Shown piece after piece: positions 23,574 through 32,605 of a stretch of DNA of 64,000 nucleotides (its first letter is position 1; every line of letters begins with the position of its first letter). A program made the position numbers and the translations under genes. The notes below the pieces were generated by a model, which worked only from the letters and a program-made list of their open reading frames with translations, searched no databases and had not been told where the DNA came from. Origin of the DNA: an uncultured Pseudoxanthomonas sp. (lineage in GTDB: Bacteria > Pseudomonadota > Gammaproteobacteria > Xanthomonadales > Xanthomonadaceae). The stretch lies in NCBI GenBank assembly GCA_946479745.1, contig CAMLGZ010000006.1, positions 156,617-220,616 of the forward strand, in the 5' to 3' direction.

Positions 23574-23993
23574 TCAATGAGGTTGCGAAACATGCCGGGA
23601 AACCTCGGCCTTCATCGAGCGCGTATCCGTTCTGCGCTCCAGGTCGGCCAAGGCCACAATGCCGCATACCCGTCCCTGCGCATCGACGATCGGTACGCGA
23701 CGGACCCGTTCCCGGGCCATCAGATCGGCGCACTCCTTCAGGTCGGCGTCCTGCCCCAAGGTTATCGCGGGGCTCGTCATGCAGTCTTGCGCGCGCACTT
23801 GTTTGGGATCGTGTCCGTACGCCACAAGACGAACCACGATATCCCGATCCGTTACCACGCCGATCGGTTTTTCGTCATGCACGATAGGTATCTCGCCAAC
23901 ATCATTGTCCAGCATCTTGCGAGCTACTTCGCTCAAGTAGGTGGATCCGGCGGCCACGACGGGATTCGGCGTCATTACGTTCTTGACTTTCAC
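23574..23993 (-). CDS. CBS domain pair protein
   Basis: The 139-residue product is made of two CBS domains: VMTPNPVVAAGSTYLSEVAR to TDRDIV (about 6-65) and CMTSPAITLGQDADLKECAD to VALADLERR (about 70-125). Stand-alone CBS pairs bind adenosine nucleotides and act as energy or stress sensors. The start is taken as GTG 23993 (VKVKNVMTPNP), because AAGGAAAG lies 4 nt upstream; a longer frame from 24041 would place this ribosome site inside the gene. It is a single gene, convergent with the cupin and divergent from the DUF4142 lipoprotein gene. Confidence 0.85.
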   Translation of the reverse strand: MKVKNVMTPNPVVAAGSTYLSEVARKMLDNDVGEIPIVHDEKPIGVVTDRDIVVRLVAYGHDPKQVRAQDCMTSPAITLGQDADLKECADLMARERVRRVPIVDAQGRVCGIVALADLERRTDTRSMKAEVSRHVSQPH

Positions 23994-24246
23994 TGATCTT
24001 TCCTTGGCTGGGGAGCTCGATCCTCTCGCAGCTGCGATCAAATGCCCGTCAATCTGCCGTTAAATCCTGGTGATTTGTCTGCTTGAATTAGCTCTGGCTA
24101 TCGTCGCTCGTCAAGTGGTCGACTAGCTGCGCAGGTTTCATTCCGAAGAGTGAAAACCCTGTGTGCGCGAAGCCCTCAGCGTTTTGCGCGACCTTTACAG
24201 TATTACTGCGATGGTTTGGGCCCATCGAAAGGACGTGGATTCAGCC

Positions 24247-24858
24247 ATGAAGACCTTACTCACTATCGGCGCCGTACTGGCGCTAGCGGTCGCTAGTGGT
24301 TGCGATCGCCGTGAAATTCCACAGAACCAGCTCACTCCCGAACCCGATGCCGCAACGTCCCCGGCTCCTGACGCTACCGAGCCTGCGGGTACTCCTGAAG
24401 CGTTGCCTGCTACCTCTACTACTACGACAGACGATTCGCTCGCGCTCGGGCTGCTGGCCGCAGTCAATGAGCATGAGATCGCCGCCGCCCAGCAAGCCGA
24501 GAGCAAAAAAGTCTCCGCACCGGTTTTTGCTTATGCGCAAATGATGGAAAAGCAGCATGGCGATAATCTCTCCAAAACCAAGTCACTGGGAAGTTTGGCC
24601 TCTACTCCCGAAGTGCAGGCGATGAAGGACAAGGGCAAGAGCGATCTGGAGGCACTGAGCCAGAAGAACGGCAAGGATTACGAGACCGCATACGTGGACG
24701 CGATGGTCAGCGGACACACCGAAGCGTTGGCGCTGATAGATGGCCGCCTGTTGAGCCTGGCCTCGGTCGGTCCGATCAAGGACCATATCATCGAAACGCG
24801 CGGCCACGTGGTGACGCATCTCGAGGAAGCCAGAAAGCTACAAGCAAAGGAGCAATGA
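24247..24858 (+). CDS. DUF4142 domain lipoprotein
   Basis: The 203-residue product starts MKTLLTIGAVLALAVASGC, a lipoprotein signal peptide with the lipobox cysteine at residue 19. A Pro/Thr/Ala-rich linker follows (about 22-62). The helical DUF4142 domain (about 65-200) has the ferritin-like pattern AAVNEHEIAAAQQAESK, FAYAQMMEKQHGDN and HTEALALIDGRL. DUF4142 proteins are periplasmic or membrane-anchored and often belong to general-stress regulons; the activity is unknown. AAGGACG precedes the ATG by about 10 nt. An upstream in-frame codon at 24163 is rejected because it would hide the signal peptide. Confidence 0.88.
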   Translation: MKTLLTIGAVLALAVASGCDRREIPQNQLTPEPDAATSPAPDATEPAGTPEALPATSTTTTDDSLALGLLAAVNEHEIAAAQQAESKKVSAPVFAYAQMMEKQHGDNLSKTKSLGSLASTPEVQAMKDKGKSDLEALSQKNGKDYETAYVDAMVSGHTEALALIDGRLLSLASVGPIKDHIIETRGHVVTHLEEARKLQAKEQ

Positions 24859-25070
24859 CTTTTTCGCGGCTCCACGGTTCTGAGTCCGGGATCGTGCTCC
24901 GATCAAGACTCAAACGATGAACGCGGCTATACGAGCTGCTATACGACTGGGTGGATCAAGACGCGCTTTGAAACGCACCGCGTTGAACCATTTTACGTTC
25001 GCATAACTCCTTCTCAGCAATAAAACAGACAAATGTTTGCAGCGCATGAAGACATATTCCACACCATGCT

Positions 25071-25093
25071 TACATCCTGATTCCTAGGATGTA
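25071..25093 (+). promoter_or_regulatory. hairpin covering the otsB ribosome binding site
   Basis: TACATCCT (25071-25078) pairs perfectly with AGGATGTA (25086-25093) around a 7-nt loop. AGGAT at 25086-25090 is the only Shine-Dalgarno-like sequence before the otsB ATG at 25098, so the stem would hide it. This may control translation of the trehalose operon. Confidence 0.5.
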
Positions 25094-25097
25094 ACGC

Positions 25098-25859
25098 ATG
25101 GAAACAGATCATGCTTTACCCGAACCGCCTCATATCAAAGACAATTGGGCATTATTTCTGGATGTCGATGGCTCTCTCGCCGAACATGCTCCGACACCCG
25201 AAGCCGTACGCATAGATCCCGCCGTCAAGCACGCACTGCCTGCGTTATCGCGTCTGTGCGGCGGCGCCGTAGCGCTGGTAAGCGGACGCTCGATACAGTC
25301 GCTGGACTCATTGTTCCTTCCGATCAATGTCGCCGCTATCGCCGGCTTGCACGGAATGGAACGTCGTGGGCATGACTACCATGTGCCGCCGCCGGCGATG
25401 AACGATGATTTTCTTGCGCTCGCAGATGAAGCGCGAGCGATAGCCGCAGAGTTTCCCGGCGCCCTGGTGGAATGCAAGGGAAGCTGCCTGTTTCTGCACT
25501 GGCGCGCCGCTCCCGAGGCGGCATTTTCGCTCACGGCTTTCGCCGAATCGTTGAAGGCAAGGTTGGCCAATCATCGCCTGCACCCCGGGGCGCACGGCAT
25601 CGAAGTACGGCCGGTCGGTGTGGACAAAGGCGTCGCGATTGCCGCCTTCATGGAAGAGGCGCCTTTCCGGGGTCGCCGACCGGCATTCATAGGCGACGAC
25701 CCGGCCGATGAGCCCGGATTCGCGGTGGTCAATGCATACGACGGCATCAGTGTCCTCGTCGGCGCTCCACGAGAAACCGCGGCGCGATACCGGCTGGAGC
25801 GTCCCTCTCAAATACGGCGTTGGCTGTTGGCGTCGCTGGACGAGGAGCAGGCGGCATGA
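25098..25859 (+). CDS. otsB: trehalose-6-phosphate phosphatase
   Basis: This 253-residue HAD-superfamily phosphatase removes phosphate from trehalose-6-phosphate to give the osmo- and desiccation protectant trehalose. Motif I is DVDGSLAE (about 22-29, nucleophile Asp), motif II is the serine in LVSGRS, motif III is the lysine in VDKGVAIAA, and motif IV is GDDPADE. It is first in the operon otsB-otsA-GT4-debranching enzyme, and its stop overlaps the otsA start (ATGA). A hairpin over its ribosome site may regulate translation. Confidence 0.95.
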   Translation: METDHALPEPPHIKDNWALFLDVDGSLAEHAPTPEAVRIDPAVKHALPALSRLCGGAVALVSGRSIQSLDSLFLPINVAAIAGLHGMERRGHDYHVPPPAMNDDFLALADEARAIAAEFPGALVECKGSCLFLHWRAAPEAAFSLTAFAESLKARLANHRLHPGAHGIEVRPVGVDKGVAIAAFMEEAPFRGRRPAFIGDDPADEPGFAVVNAYDGISVLVGAPRETAARYRLERPSQIRRWLLASLDEEQAA

Positions 25860-27319
25860 AATGCCGTTCCCTGCCGGTTGTTGGCGCGCGCGCTTTGGGC
25901 CGTACCGTATTGGTGTCCAATCGCGTCGCCCTGCCGGGCGAAACACAGACGGGAGGACTTGCCGTTGCCCTGAGCACGGCAATGGAAGATCGCCCGGCCC
26001 TATGGCTTGGCTGGAGCGGTCGGCTCTCCAGCGGAACCGAACCCTCCCTCGACATCACTCGTGTCCGAGGGCTCGACTATGCGCTGCTGGATCTTCCCGC
26101 GGACGACTTCGACGACTACTACCATGGTTTCGCCAATCGCGTGCTGTGGCCGCTGTTCCACTATCGCATCGATCTGGTGGATTACCACCGCGAGCAACAA
26201 GACGCATACCTTCGCATCAACCGCCATTTCGCCAATGCTCTGGTGCGGCAGCTGCGCGCCGATGACGTCATATGGGTCCACGACTACCACCTGATTCCGC
26301 TCGCGCGCTGCCTTCGCGAACTGGGCGTCGATAACCGCATTGGCTTCTTCCTGCACGTGCCATTGCCGCCGCCCGACGTTCTGGACACCCTGCCGGCGCA
26401 TGAAACGCTGCTGGGCGCGTTGGTCTCTTACGATCTGGTGGGCTTCCAGACCCGCAGCGATCTGGCCAACTTCCGCCAATACCTGCAGCAGCACCGCATA
26501 TCGCCCAGAACCGCGCACCGCAGTTGCCACAGCGATGCTTTCCCTATCGGCATCGACGTGGACGCCATAGCGACCATTGCCAAGGGCGACGAAGCCAGAG
26601 TGGCCGGACACGAACTGCGTGCCAGTCTTTCCGGCCGGAAGCTGGCCATAGGTGTGGACCGACTGGACTATTCCAAGGGCTTGCCCGAGCGTTTCAAAGC
26701 GTTCGAGCGTCACTTGGAAGGCAGCGGTCAGAACGCCAGTCAGCTGACCTATCTGCAGATCGCACCCCCCAGTCGCACCCGCGTGCCCGAGTACCGGAGC
26801 CTGCGGCGCGAGCTTGAGGGGCTTGCCGGCCACATCAACGGTCGCCATGCCAAGCCGGACTGGACGCCGATCCGATATGTCAACGACAGCTTCCCGCAGG
26901 CGGTGCTGACCGGTTTCTATCGGGCTGCGGATATCGCTCTGATCACTCCGTTGCGCGACGGCATGAATTTGGTGGCCAAGGAGTATCTGGCTTCGCAGTC
27001 GCCACAGAATCCGGGTGCGCTGGTGCTGTCCCGCTTCGCAGGCGCTGCGGAAGTCCTGGAGCAGGCGTTGCTGGTCAATCCGCACGACATCGACGAAATG
27101 GCGGACGCCATCGGTACCGCAGCCACGATGCCGTTGAGCGAACGCCAGGATCGCTGGCACGCAATGATGGAGACGCTGCGCAATAACGATGTAGGCCACT
27201 GGGCACGCCGCTTCCTGACGGCGCTGCGGCAGCCGCAAAGGGAGGTATCGCCGGGGATCGTGTCGGAACCGCTTCAAGACCATGGCGCGCGGCTTTCCAT
27301 TGCCGGCAGGACGGAATGA
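25856..27319 (+). CDS. otsA: trehalose-6-phosphate synthase
   Basis: The 487-residue GT20 enzyme transfers glucose from UDP-glucose to glucose-6-phosphate. Landmarks are VLVSNRVALP with TGGLAVAL (donor loop), WVHDYHLIPLARCLRELG, FFLHVPLPPPDVLDTLP, VDRLDYSKGLPERFKAFE and LITPLRDGMNLVAKEY, all typical of OtsA. ATG 25856 shares an ATGA overlap with the otsB stop, which points to translational coupling. The gene in turn overlaps the next one (27316). Confidence 0.95.
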   Translation: MKCRSLPVVGARALGRTVLVSNRVALPGETQTGGLAVALSTAMEDRPALWLGWSGRLSSGTEPSLDITRVRGLDYALLDLPADDFDDYYHGFANRVLWPLFHYRIDLVDYHREQQDAYLRINRHFANALVRQLRADDVIWVHDYHLIPLARCLRELGVDNRIGFFLHVPLPPPDVLDTLPAHETLLGALVSYDLVGFQTRSDLANFRQYLQQHRISPRTAHRSCHSDAFPIGIDVDAIATIAKGDEARVAGHELRASLSGRKLAIGVDRLDYSKGLPERFKAFERHLEGSGQNASQLTYLQIAPPSRTRVPEYRSLRRELEGLAGHINGRHAKPDWTPIRYVNDSFPQAVLTGFYRAADIALITPLRDGMNLVAKEYLASQSPQNPGALVLSRFAGAAEVLEQALLVNPHDIDEMADAIGTAATMPLSERQDRWHAMMETLRNNDVGHWARRFLTALRQPQREVSPGIVSEPLQDHGARLSIAGRTE

Positions 27320-28374
27320 CGATGAGGATCGCGCAGGTCTCGCCGTTGTTCGAATCGGTTCCTCCCAAATTCTATGGCGGCACCGAACGGGTAGTGGCCT
27401 ACCTGACGGACGCGCTTGTGCAAGCCGGTCACGAGGTGACTTTGTTTGCATCCGGAGATTCCCGAACCTCGGCGGAGCTCGTCGCCGGACGCGATTGCGC
27501 CATACGGCTGGATGAGGCGCCGTCGAAATCGGCGGCCGCGCATTTGGCGATGCTGCACGAAGTGCGTTGCCGTGCACAGGATTTCGACATCATCCATTTT
27601 CATATCGATCTACTCCCATTCCCTCTGTTCGAGGCCATGGCGTCCCGTACCGTCACCACTCTTCATGGCCGGCAGGACAAGAAGGATCTTCCGTCCTTCT
27701 ATCGCCGTTGGCCCAATTTCCCGTTGGTATCCATCTCCGATAGTCAGCGCAGACCCATGTCCTGGGCAAACTGGGTAGGCACCGTGTATCACGGTTTGCC
27801 CGAGGACCTATACGCGCCGCCGGCCTCTCCCCGCGGCGACTATCTCGCCTTCCTGGGTCGTGTATCGCCGGAGAAACGACTGGATCGCGCCATTGCGATC
27901 GCTCGACGGTCCGGCATTCCATTGCGCATCGCCGCCAAAGTGGATCCCAACGAGCGCGTATATTTCCACGAAACCATCCGGCCGCTGCTGGATCAGGACG
28001 GCATAGAGTTCCTTGGAGAGATCAGCGACCAGGAGAAACCGGCCTTTCTTGGCAACGCCCGCGCGTTGCTGTTCCCGATCGACTGGCCCGAGCCATTCGG
28101 ATTGGTGATGATCGAGGCCATGGCCTGCGGCACGCCGGTGATCGGTTGGCGCTGTGGCGCTGTGCCGGAAGTGGTGGATGAGGGCATTACCGGACATGCC
28201 GTCGATTCGATCTCCGGAGCGGTGAAGGCACTGGAACACATAGACCAGCTGCCGCGCAGCGAGATCCGCAGCGTGTTCGAGCGGCGATTTTCCGCTGGCG
28301 CCATGTCGCGCGAGTATCTGGCGCTCTACCAGGAACTCCTGGAGCGCCCCAACCTGCGCATGATGAAGGCCTGA
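27316..28374 (+). CDS. glycosyltransferase family 4 protein
   Basis: The 352-residue product is a GT-B fold glycosyltransferase. The N-terminal Rossmann half starts MRIAQVSPLFESVPPKFYGGTERVV (in two parts), and the C-terminal donor-binding half contains FLGRVSPEKRLDRAI and the E-x7-E type motif FPIDWPEPFGLVMIEAMACGTPV (in two parts). The acceptor is not evident. Its start overlaps the otsA stop by 4 nt and the debranching-enzyme gene follows after 6 nt, so it belongs to the trehalose/alpha-glucan operon. A role in making or modifying an alpha-glucan is possible but not shown. Confidence 0.88.
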   Translation: MTMRIAQVSPLFESVPPKFYGGTERVVAYLTDALVQAGHEVTLFASGDSRTSAELVAGRDCAIRLDEAPSKSAAAHLAMLHEVRCRAQDFDIIHFHIDLLPFPLFEAMASRTVTTLHGRQDKKDLPSFYRRWPNFPLVSISDSQRRPMSWANWVGTVYHGLPEDLYAPPASPRGDYLAFLGRVSPEKRLDRAIAIARRSGIPLRIAAKVDPNERVYFHETIRPLLDQDGIEFLGEISDQEKPAFLGNARALLFPIDWPEPFGLVMIEAMACGTPVIGWRCGAVPEVVDEGITGHAVDSISGAVKALEHIDQLPRSEIRSVFERRFSAGAMSREYLALYQELLERPNLRMMKA

Positions 28375-28380
28375 CCGCCA

Positions 28381-30498
28381 ATGGATTCAGCCGCGGACGC
28401 CGCCCTGTATACGCGCTTCGTATTGAAAGACGGCGACAGTTTCCTGGTCGCCAACAGCTACGGCGATGTCTCCGGCCCCGGCGAAGGTTTCTTCATCAGC
28501 GACACCCGTCTGCTTTCCAGTTACCGCTTGCGCCTGGGCGACGAATCTCCGACGCTGCTGAGCTCTGCGGTCACCCGGGACAACGTACTGTTCGTCGCGC
28601 ACCTGACCAACCGCGCGCTGTCGCCGCTGGATGAAGCCGGTACTCCGCAAGGCCTGATCCATATCAGCCGCAACCGCTTCCTTTGCCAGGAACGGATGTA
28701 CGAACGCATCAGCTGCGTCAATTACGGCGAGCAGCGCGTCGTCCTTCCCTTGCGCTTCAGCCTGGCTGCCGATTTCTGGGACATGTTCGAAGTACGTGGC
28801 AGCAAGCGTCCCGCGCGTGGCCGGCTGATGGAGCCGGAACCGGGCGAGATCGGCTATGGCTTCCGCTATGTTGGTCTGGACGATGTCGAACGTACTTCCT
28901 ATATCCGCTTTTCTTCGGCGCCGGCATTCCTGGACACGGGCGAACTGGAGTTCCCGCTGGTGCTGGAGCCCGACGCTGCGCAGGATTTCTATATCGAAGC
29001 CGGCGCAGGCGTAGGCGAACCGCCCACGCGCGAGCGCTATCGCCACCAGGCCTCGATAGCCCGCCGACGCATGCGGTCGCGTCAGCGCCGCGGCGCGCGC
29101 ATTGTCAGCAGCGGACCGCTGTTCGATCAGTGGATGCGTCAATCGCGCTCGGATCTTGCGCTTCTGACCAGCGATCTGGAGACCGGGCCTTACCCCTACG
29201 CGGGCATTCCCTGGTTCTCCACGCCGTTCGGCCGCGACGCAGTGATCACCGCGCTTCAATCGCTGTGGCTGGATCCCGGCCTGGCCAAAGGCGTGCTGCG
29301 TTTCCTCGCCGAACACCAAGCCAAGGAGGACGCGCCCTTCCTCGATGCTTCGCCCGGCAAGATCATGCACGAAACCCGCAAGGGAGAAATGTCCAGCCTG
29401 CGCGAACTTCCTTACGGGTTGTATTACGGCGGTGTGGATACCACGCCGCTATTCGTCATGCTGGCGCACGAATACCATCGGCGCACCGACGATACGGACC
29501 TGATCACCGCACTGTGGCCATCGCTGGAAGCGGCGATCGGCTGGGTACAACGGGTTTGCGATGCCAATCCGCTCGGTTTTCTCGACTATGCGAGCACTGC
29601 ACAGGGGGGACTGAGCAATCAGGGCTGGAAGGACAGCGGAGATTCTGTTTTCCATGCCGATGGCTCATTGGCGCAAGGCCCGATCGCATTGGTGGAAGTA
29701 CAAGGTTATGCCTATGCCGCGTTGCTTGGGATGGCTTCGCTTGCCCAAGCCATCGGCCGTGAAGAATCCGCGCTTGCGTGGACCGAGCGCGCAGAGCGCT
29801 TGCGCGTATCGGTCGAGACGCATTTCTGGGATGAAGAGTTACGCTTCTACGGATTGGCGATCGACGGCGAAGGCGCACTCTGCCGCGTACGCACCAGCAA
29901 TGCGGGCCACCTGCTCTATACAGGCCTGGCCGCCCCGGAGCGCGCCGCCAGTGTGGCGGCGCAATTGCTGTCTCCCGCCTTCTTCACGGGCTGGGGCATA
30001 CGTACCGTGGCGCGTGGCGAGGTGCGTTATAACCCCATTTCCTATCACAACGGTTCGATCTGGCCGCACGACAGCGCCATCTGCGCCAGTGGCGTCGCCC
30101 GTATGGGTTTACGCGACGACGCGCCGCGCGTGCTGCGCTCGGCTTTCGAGACGGCAGTCCACTTCGATATGCGCTTGCCTGAGCTGTTCTGCGGCTTCTC
30201 CCGTAAACAGGGCGCGCCGCCTGTCGCCTACCCGGTCGCCTGTCTGCCGCAGGCTTGGGCCGCCGGTTCCGGATTGATGCTGCTGCAAGCCTGCCTGGGC
30301 ATCGAGATCGACGGACGCCAGAAGATAGTGCAGATCAATCGGCCTTCCCTGCCGCGTGGTATCGAAGACGTGACGGTCAGCGACTTGCGCATGGGCGATC
30401 ACCGCTTCGATCTTGTGTTCCGGAAGGTCAATGAACGCATCAGCGTATTCGCCGAAGGCGAAGGCGCCTCCGATGTAGCGGTATGCATCCGCCAGTAA
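28381..30498 (+). CDS. amylo-alpha-1,6-glucosidase / glycogen debranching-type protein
   Basis: The 705-residue product has an N-terminal beta-sandwich of the bacterial debranching type (about 10-220; FVLKDGDSFLVANSYGDV, EGFFISDTRLLSSYRLRL) and an (alpha/alpha)6 barrel (about 240-690; PWFSTPFGRDAVITAL, LPYGLYYGGVDTTPLF, NQGWKDSGDSVFHADG). WKDSGD and the later NPISYHNGSIWPHD hold the acidic and aromatic residues typical of GH63/GH133-like clans. Proteins of this type are annotated as amylo-alpha-1,6-glucosidase, but few have been tested. It closes the four-gene otsBA operon, which suggests linked turnover of trehalose and an alpha-glucan. Confidence 0.85.
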   Translation: MDSAADAALYTRFVLKDGDSFLVANSYGDVSGPGEGFFISDTRLLSSYRLRLGDESPTLLSSAVTRDNVLFVAHLTNRALSPLDEAGTPQGLIHISRNRFLCQERMYERISCVNYGEQRVVLPLRFSLAADFWDMFEVRGSKRPARGRLMEPEPGEIGYGFRYVGLDDVERTSYIRFSSAPAFLDTGELEFPLVLEPDAAQDFYIEAGAGVGEPPTRERYRHQASIARRRMRSRQRRGARIVSSGPLFDQWMRQSRSDLALLTSDLETGPYPYAGIPWFSTPFGRDAVITALQSLWLDPGLAKGVLRFLAEHQAKEDAPFLDASPGKIMHETRKGEMSSLRELPYGLYYGGVDTTPLFVMLAHEYHRRTDDTDLITALWPSLEAAIGWVQRVCDANPLGFLDYASTAQGGLSNQGWKDSGDSVFHADGSLAQGPIALVEVQGYAYAALLGMASLAQAIGREESALAWTERAERLRVSVETHFWDEELRFYGLAIDGEGALCRVRTSNAGHLLYTGLAAPERAASVAAQLLSPAFFTGWGIRTVARGEVRYNPISYHNGSIWPHDSAICASGVARMGLRDDAPRVLRSAFETAVHFDMRLPELFCGFSRKQGAPPVAYPVACLPQAWAAGSGLMLLQACLGIEIDGRQKIVQINRPSLPRGIEDVTVSDLRMGDHRFDLVFRKVNERISVFAEGEGASDVAVCIRQ

Positions 30499-30515
30499 TC
30501 CTCAAGCGAGAATCC

Positions 30516-32528
30516 TCAGGCCAGCGGAATACCCTCTTCCGGCAATCGGCGCAGAAGGTCATAAAGCAACGCGCTGCGCACTACTGAGACCCGTCGGGGC
30601 CCCTCGACGTAAACGGACAAATTTATCCATATCTTGTTGTCGCGCATGTCGTCCACCAGGATTGCCGGTTCTGGCCGCGGCAACACACTGTCGTTGCTTG
30701 CGACGATATCGCGCGCCACCGTCAAGGCCTTTTCGATATCGGTGGTTGCGGCCGGCAACGGCAGCACGATCTTCACCAAACCCTCGGACCGGGTCAACGT
30801 CCGGTTGCGCACCACTTTGGTGATCAACTCCGAGTTGGGCACCAGCACTATGGTGCGGTCCGCGGTGGTTATCTCGGTGGCGCGCATATTGATGCGGCGG
30901 ACATCGCCTTCGGCGTCGCCGACAATCACCCAGTCCCCTACCCGGACCGGTCGCTCGGCCAGCAGGATCAGACCGGAGATGAAGTTCTGCACGATCGCCT
31001 GCAATCCGAAACCGAGCCCGACGGTGAGCGCGCTGGCGATCCAGGTGATCTTGTCCAGGCCGACTCCCATCGCCGCCAGCGCCATCGAAAGCGCAATCAC
31101 CACGCCTATGTAGCTGGCCACCGAAGTCAGTGAAGTCCGCATGCCCGGATCCAGCCGCGTGGTGGGCAGGTAACGCCGCGAGAACCACCCGCCGAACAAT
31201 CGCGTTGCCAGCATCACCACCATGAACACCGTCAAAGCCTTCACAAGATCGGCCGGACCCAGACGCAACTGTCCGATTGCGATCGCGGTCGCGCTTCCCT
31301 GCAGTCGCCCGAATAGCTCTTCCGGCCCCAATCCGTAGGGGGCCGCCAGCAGCACCAGCGCCGCCAGCAGCAGCAACAAGCGGATCGCACCATAGGTCAG
31401 GGCACCGAATTGATCGATCTTGCGCGGTTCCATTCCCAGTCGTCGCGAAAGCAACAACCCTGCTGGCGCGTCGCCACGCAGATAGGCATCGATGGCATCG
31501 CCGCTGGCCATGCCCAGCAAATAGACGAACAACAGCACCACGCAGCCCCACAAGGTCTGTTTGATCAGGAAGTTCCCCGCGGTGTAATAGCCCAGCAGGG
31601 TCGCGACCAGGCTGCCGAGGATCAGTCCCCAGCCCAGCAGCACCACGGCGCGGAGGGAGAACAGATGGCGTTGTTCGGTGGAATGCCCCGTGTCCGCACG
31701 CAACGCCTGGCCCAGCCGCGACCACACGCTGGCGAGTACGGCGCAGAGGAACAGGGTCACACCGGCAGCGGCCAGTCGCGCGGCGTGGCTTTGCGGCGGC
31801 AACAGACGCATCGCCAGAATCTCCGCCCAACTCGCAGCGACGACAGAGATCGCCAACAACCACGGCACGTGCCGCATTGATGAAGCGATCTCGTCGGGAA
31901 TGCCGGGCAGGCGCAGACTGGCGTCGCTACCGGACAGGACATTTCGTCCAAGGCTGGCTACGAATACCGCGAACACCACTACTGCGGACAAAGGACTCAG
32001 CAGGGTCGCCGGCGGCGACTCCGGAACCCCACCCCACGACAGGGCTTGCAGGATCCCCGTCACTGCCAACCAGCTGGCGATGGTCACCCCCACGATGGTG
32101 AGTACGGCAGTCAGCGATCGCCGTATCCGGCCTTCCGGCAATCGCGGACGCAGCCGCGCGGCGATACGCGGTATTCCCCATGCGGCCGCGAACCAGAAGA
32201 AAAGCGCCAGCCCTATCGCGAACCCTATGTGCGCGCCGCCGTCATCGAAAGGTTCGCTGAGATCGCGCCAAACGTCCGAAAACAACGCAGTCGCTCGCGG
32301 AGAAGCCTCTTTCCAGTCGCGCGCGGCTTCGTTCCACAAGCGCCTGCTGTACAGCGGTGCGGAATCGCGTTCGCTGACCTCTTCAATAATGGTCTGGCCC
32401 CTATCGGCAGGTTCCGCCAATACGGACATCGGAGGTGGCGTTGCCTGGGCACCGACGGTACAGAGCGACATCAACGCGGTGATAACGAAGAATTGGAAGA
32501 TGCGGTTTCGGATATGCACGATCTCCAT
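30516..32528 (-). CDS. mechanosensitive ion channel, large MscS-family
   Basis: The 670-residue product has a signal-like N-terminus (MEIVHIRNRIFQFFVITALM, cleavage probably after GAQA), then a periplasmic segment, about ten hydrophobic helices, and a C-terminal MscS domain. The pore-lining helix and beta domain are recognisable in LTVGLGFGLQAIVQNFISGL and RPVRVGDWVIVGDAEGDVRRI (each part of one block), with VPNSELITKVVRN after them. Such channels release solutes on hypo-osmotic shock, which fits its place next to trehalose synthesis genes. ATG 32528 is chosen over an upstream in-frame codon at 32588, because the hydrophobic leader begins there. It converges on the debranching-enzyme gene. 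Confidence 0.88.
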   Translation of the reverse strand: MEIVHIRNRIFQFFVITALMSLCTVGAQATPPPMSVLAEPADRGQTIIEEVSERDSAPLYSRRLWNEAARDWKEASPRATALFSDVWRDLSEPFDDGGAHIGFAIGLALFFWFAAAWGIPRIAARLRPRLPEGRIRRSLTAVLTIVGVTIASWLAVTGILQALSWGGVPESPPATLLSPLSAVVVFAVFVASLGRNVLSGSDASLRLPGIPDEIASSMRHVPWLLAISVVAASWAEILAMRLLPPQSHAARLAAAGVTLFLCAVLASVWSRLGQALRADTGHSTEQRHLFSLRAVVLLGWGLILGSLVATLLGYYTAGNFLIKQTLWGCVVLLFVYLLGMASGDAIDAYLRGDAPAGLLLSRRLGMEPRKIDQFGALTYGAIRLLLLLAALVLLAAPYGLGPEELFGRLQGSATAIAIGQLRLGPADLVKALTVFMVVMLATRLFGGWFSRRYLPTTRLDPGMRTSLTSVASYIGVVIALSMALAAMGVGLDKITWIASALTVGLGFGLQAIVQNFISGLILLAERPVRVGDWVIVGDAEGDVRRINMRATEITTADRTIVLVPNSELITKVVRNRTLTRSEGLVKIVLPLPAATTDIEKALTVARDIVASNDSVLPRPEPAILVDDMRDNKIWINLSVYVEGPRRVSVVRSALLYDLLRRLPEEGIPLA

Positions 32529-32605
32529 CGACCTGCCAACGACCCTAACCCAGGCAGCGGACGCGATATGTGAAGAAATCGTGCGCAAGCGTTATCGAAA
32601 AACCC

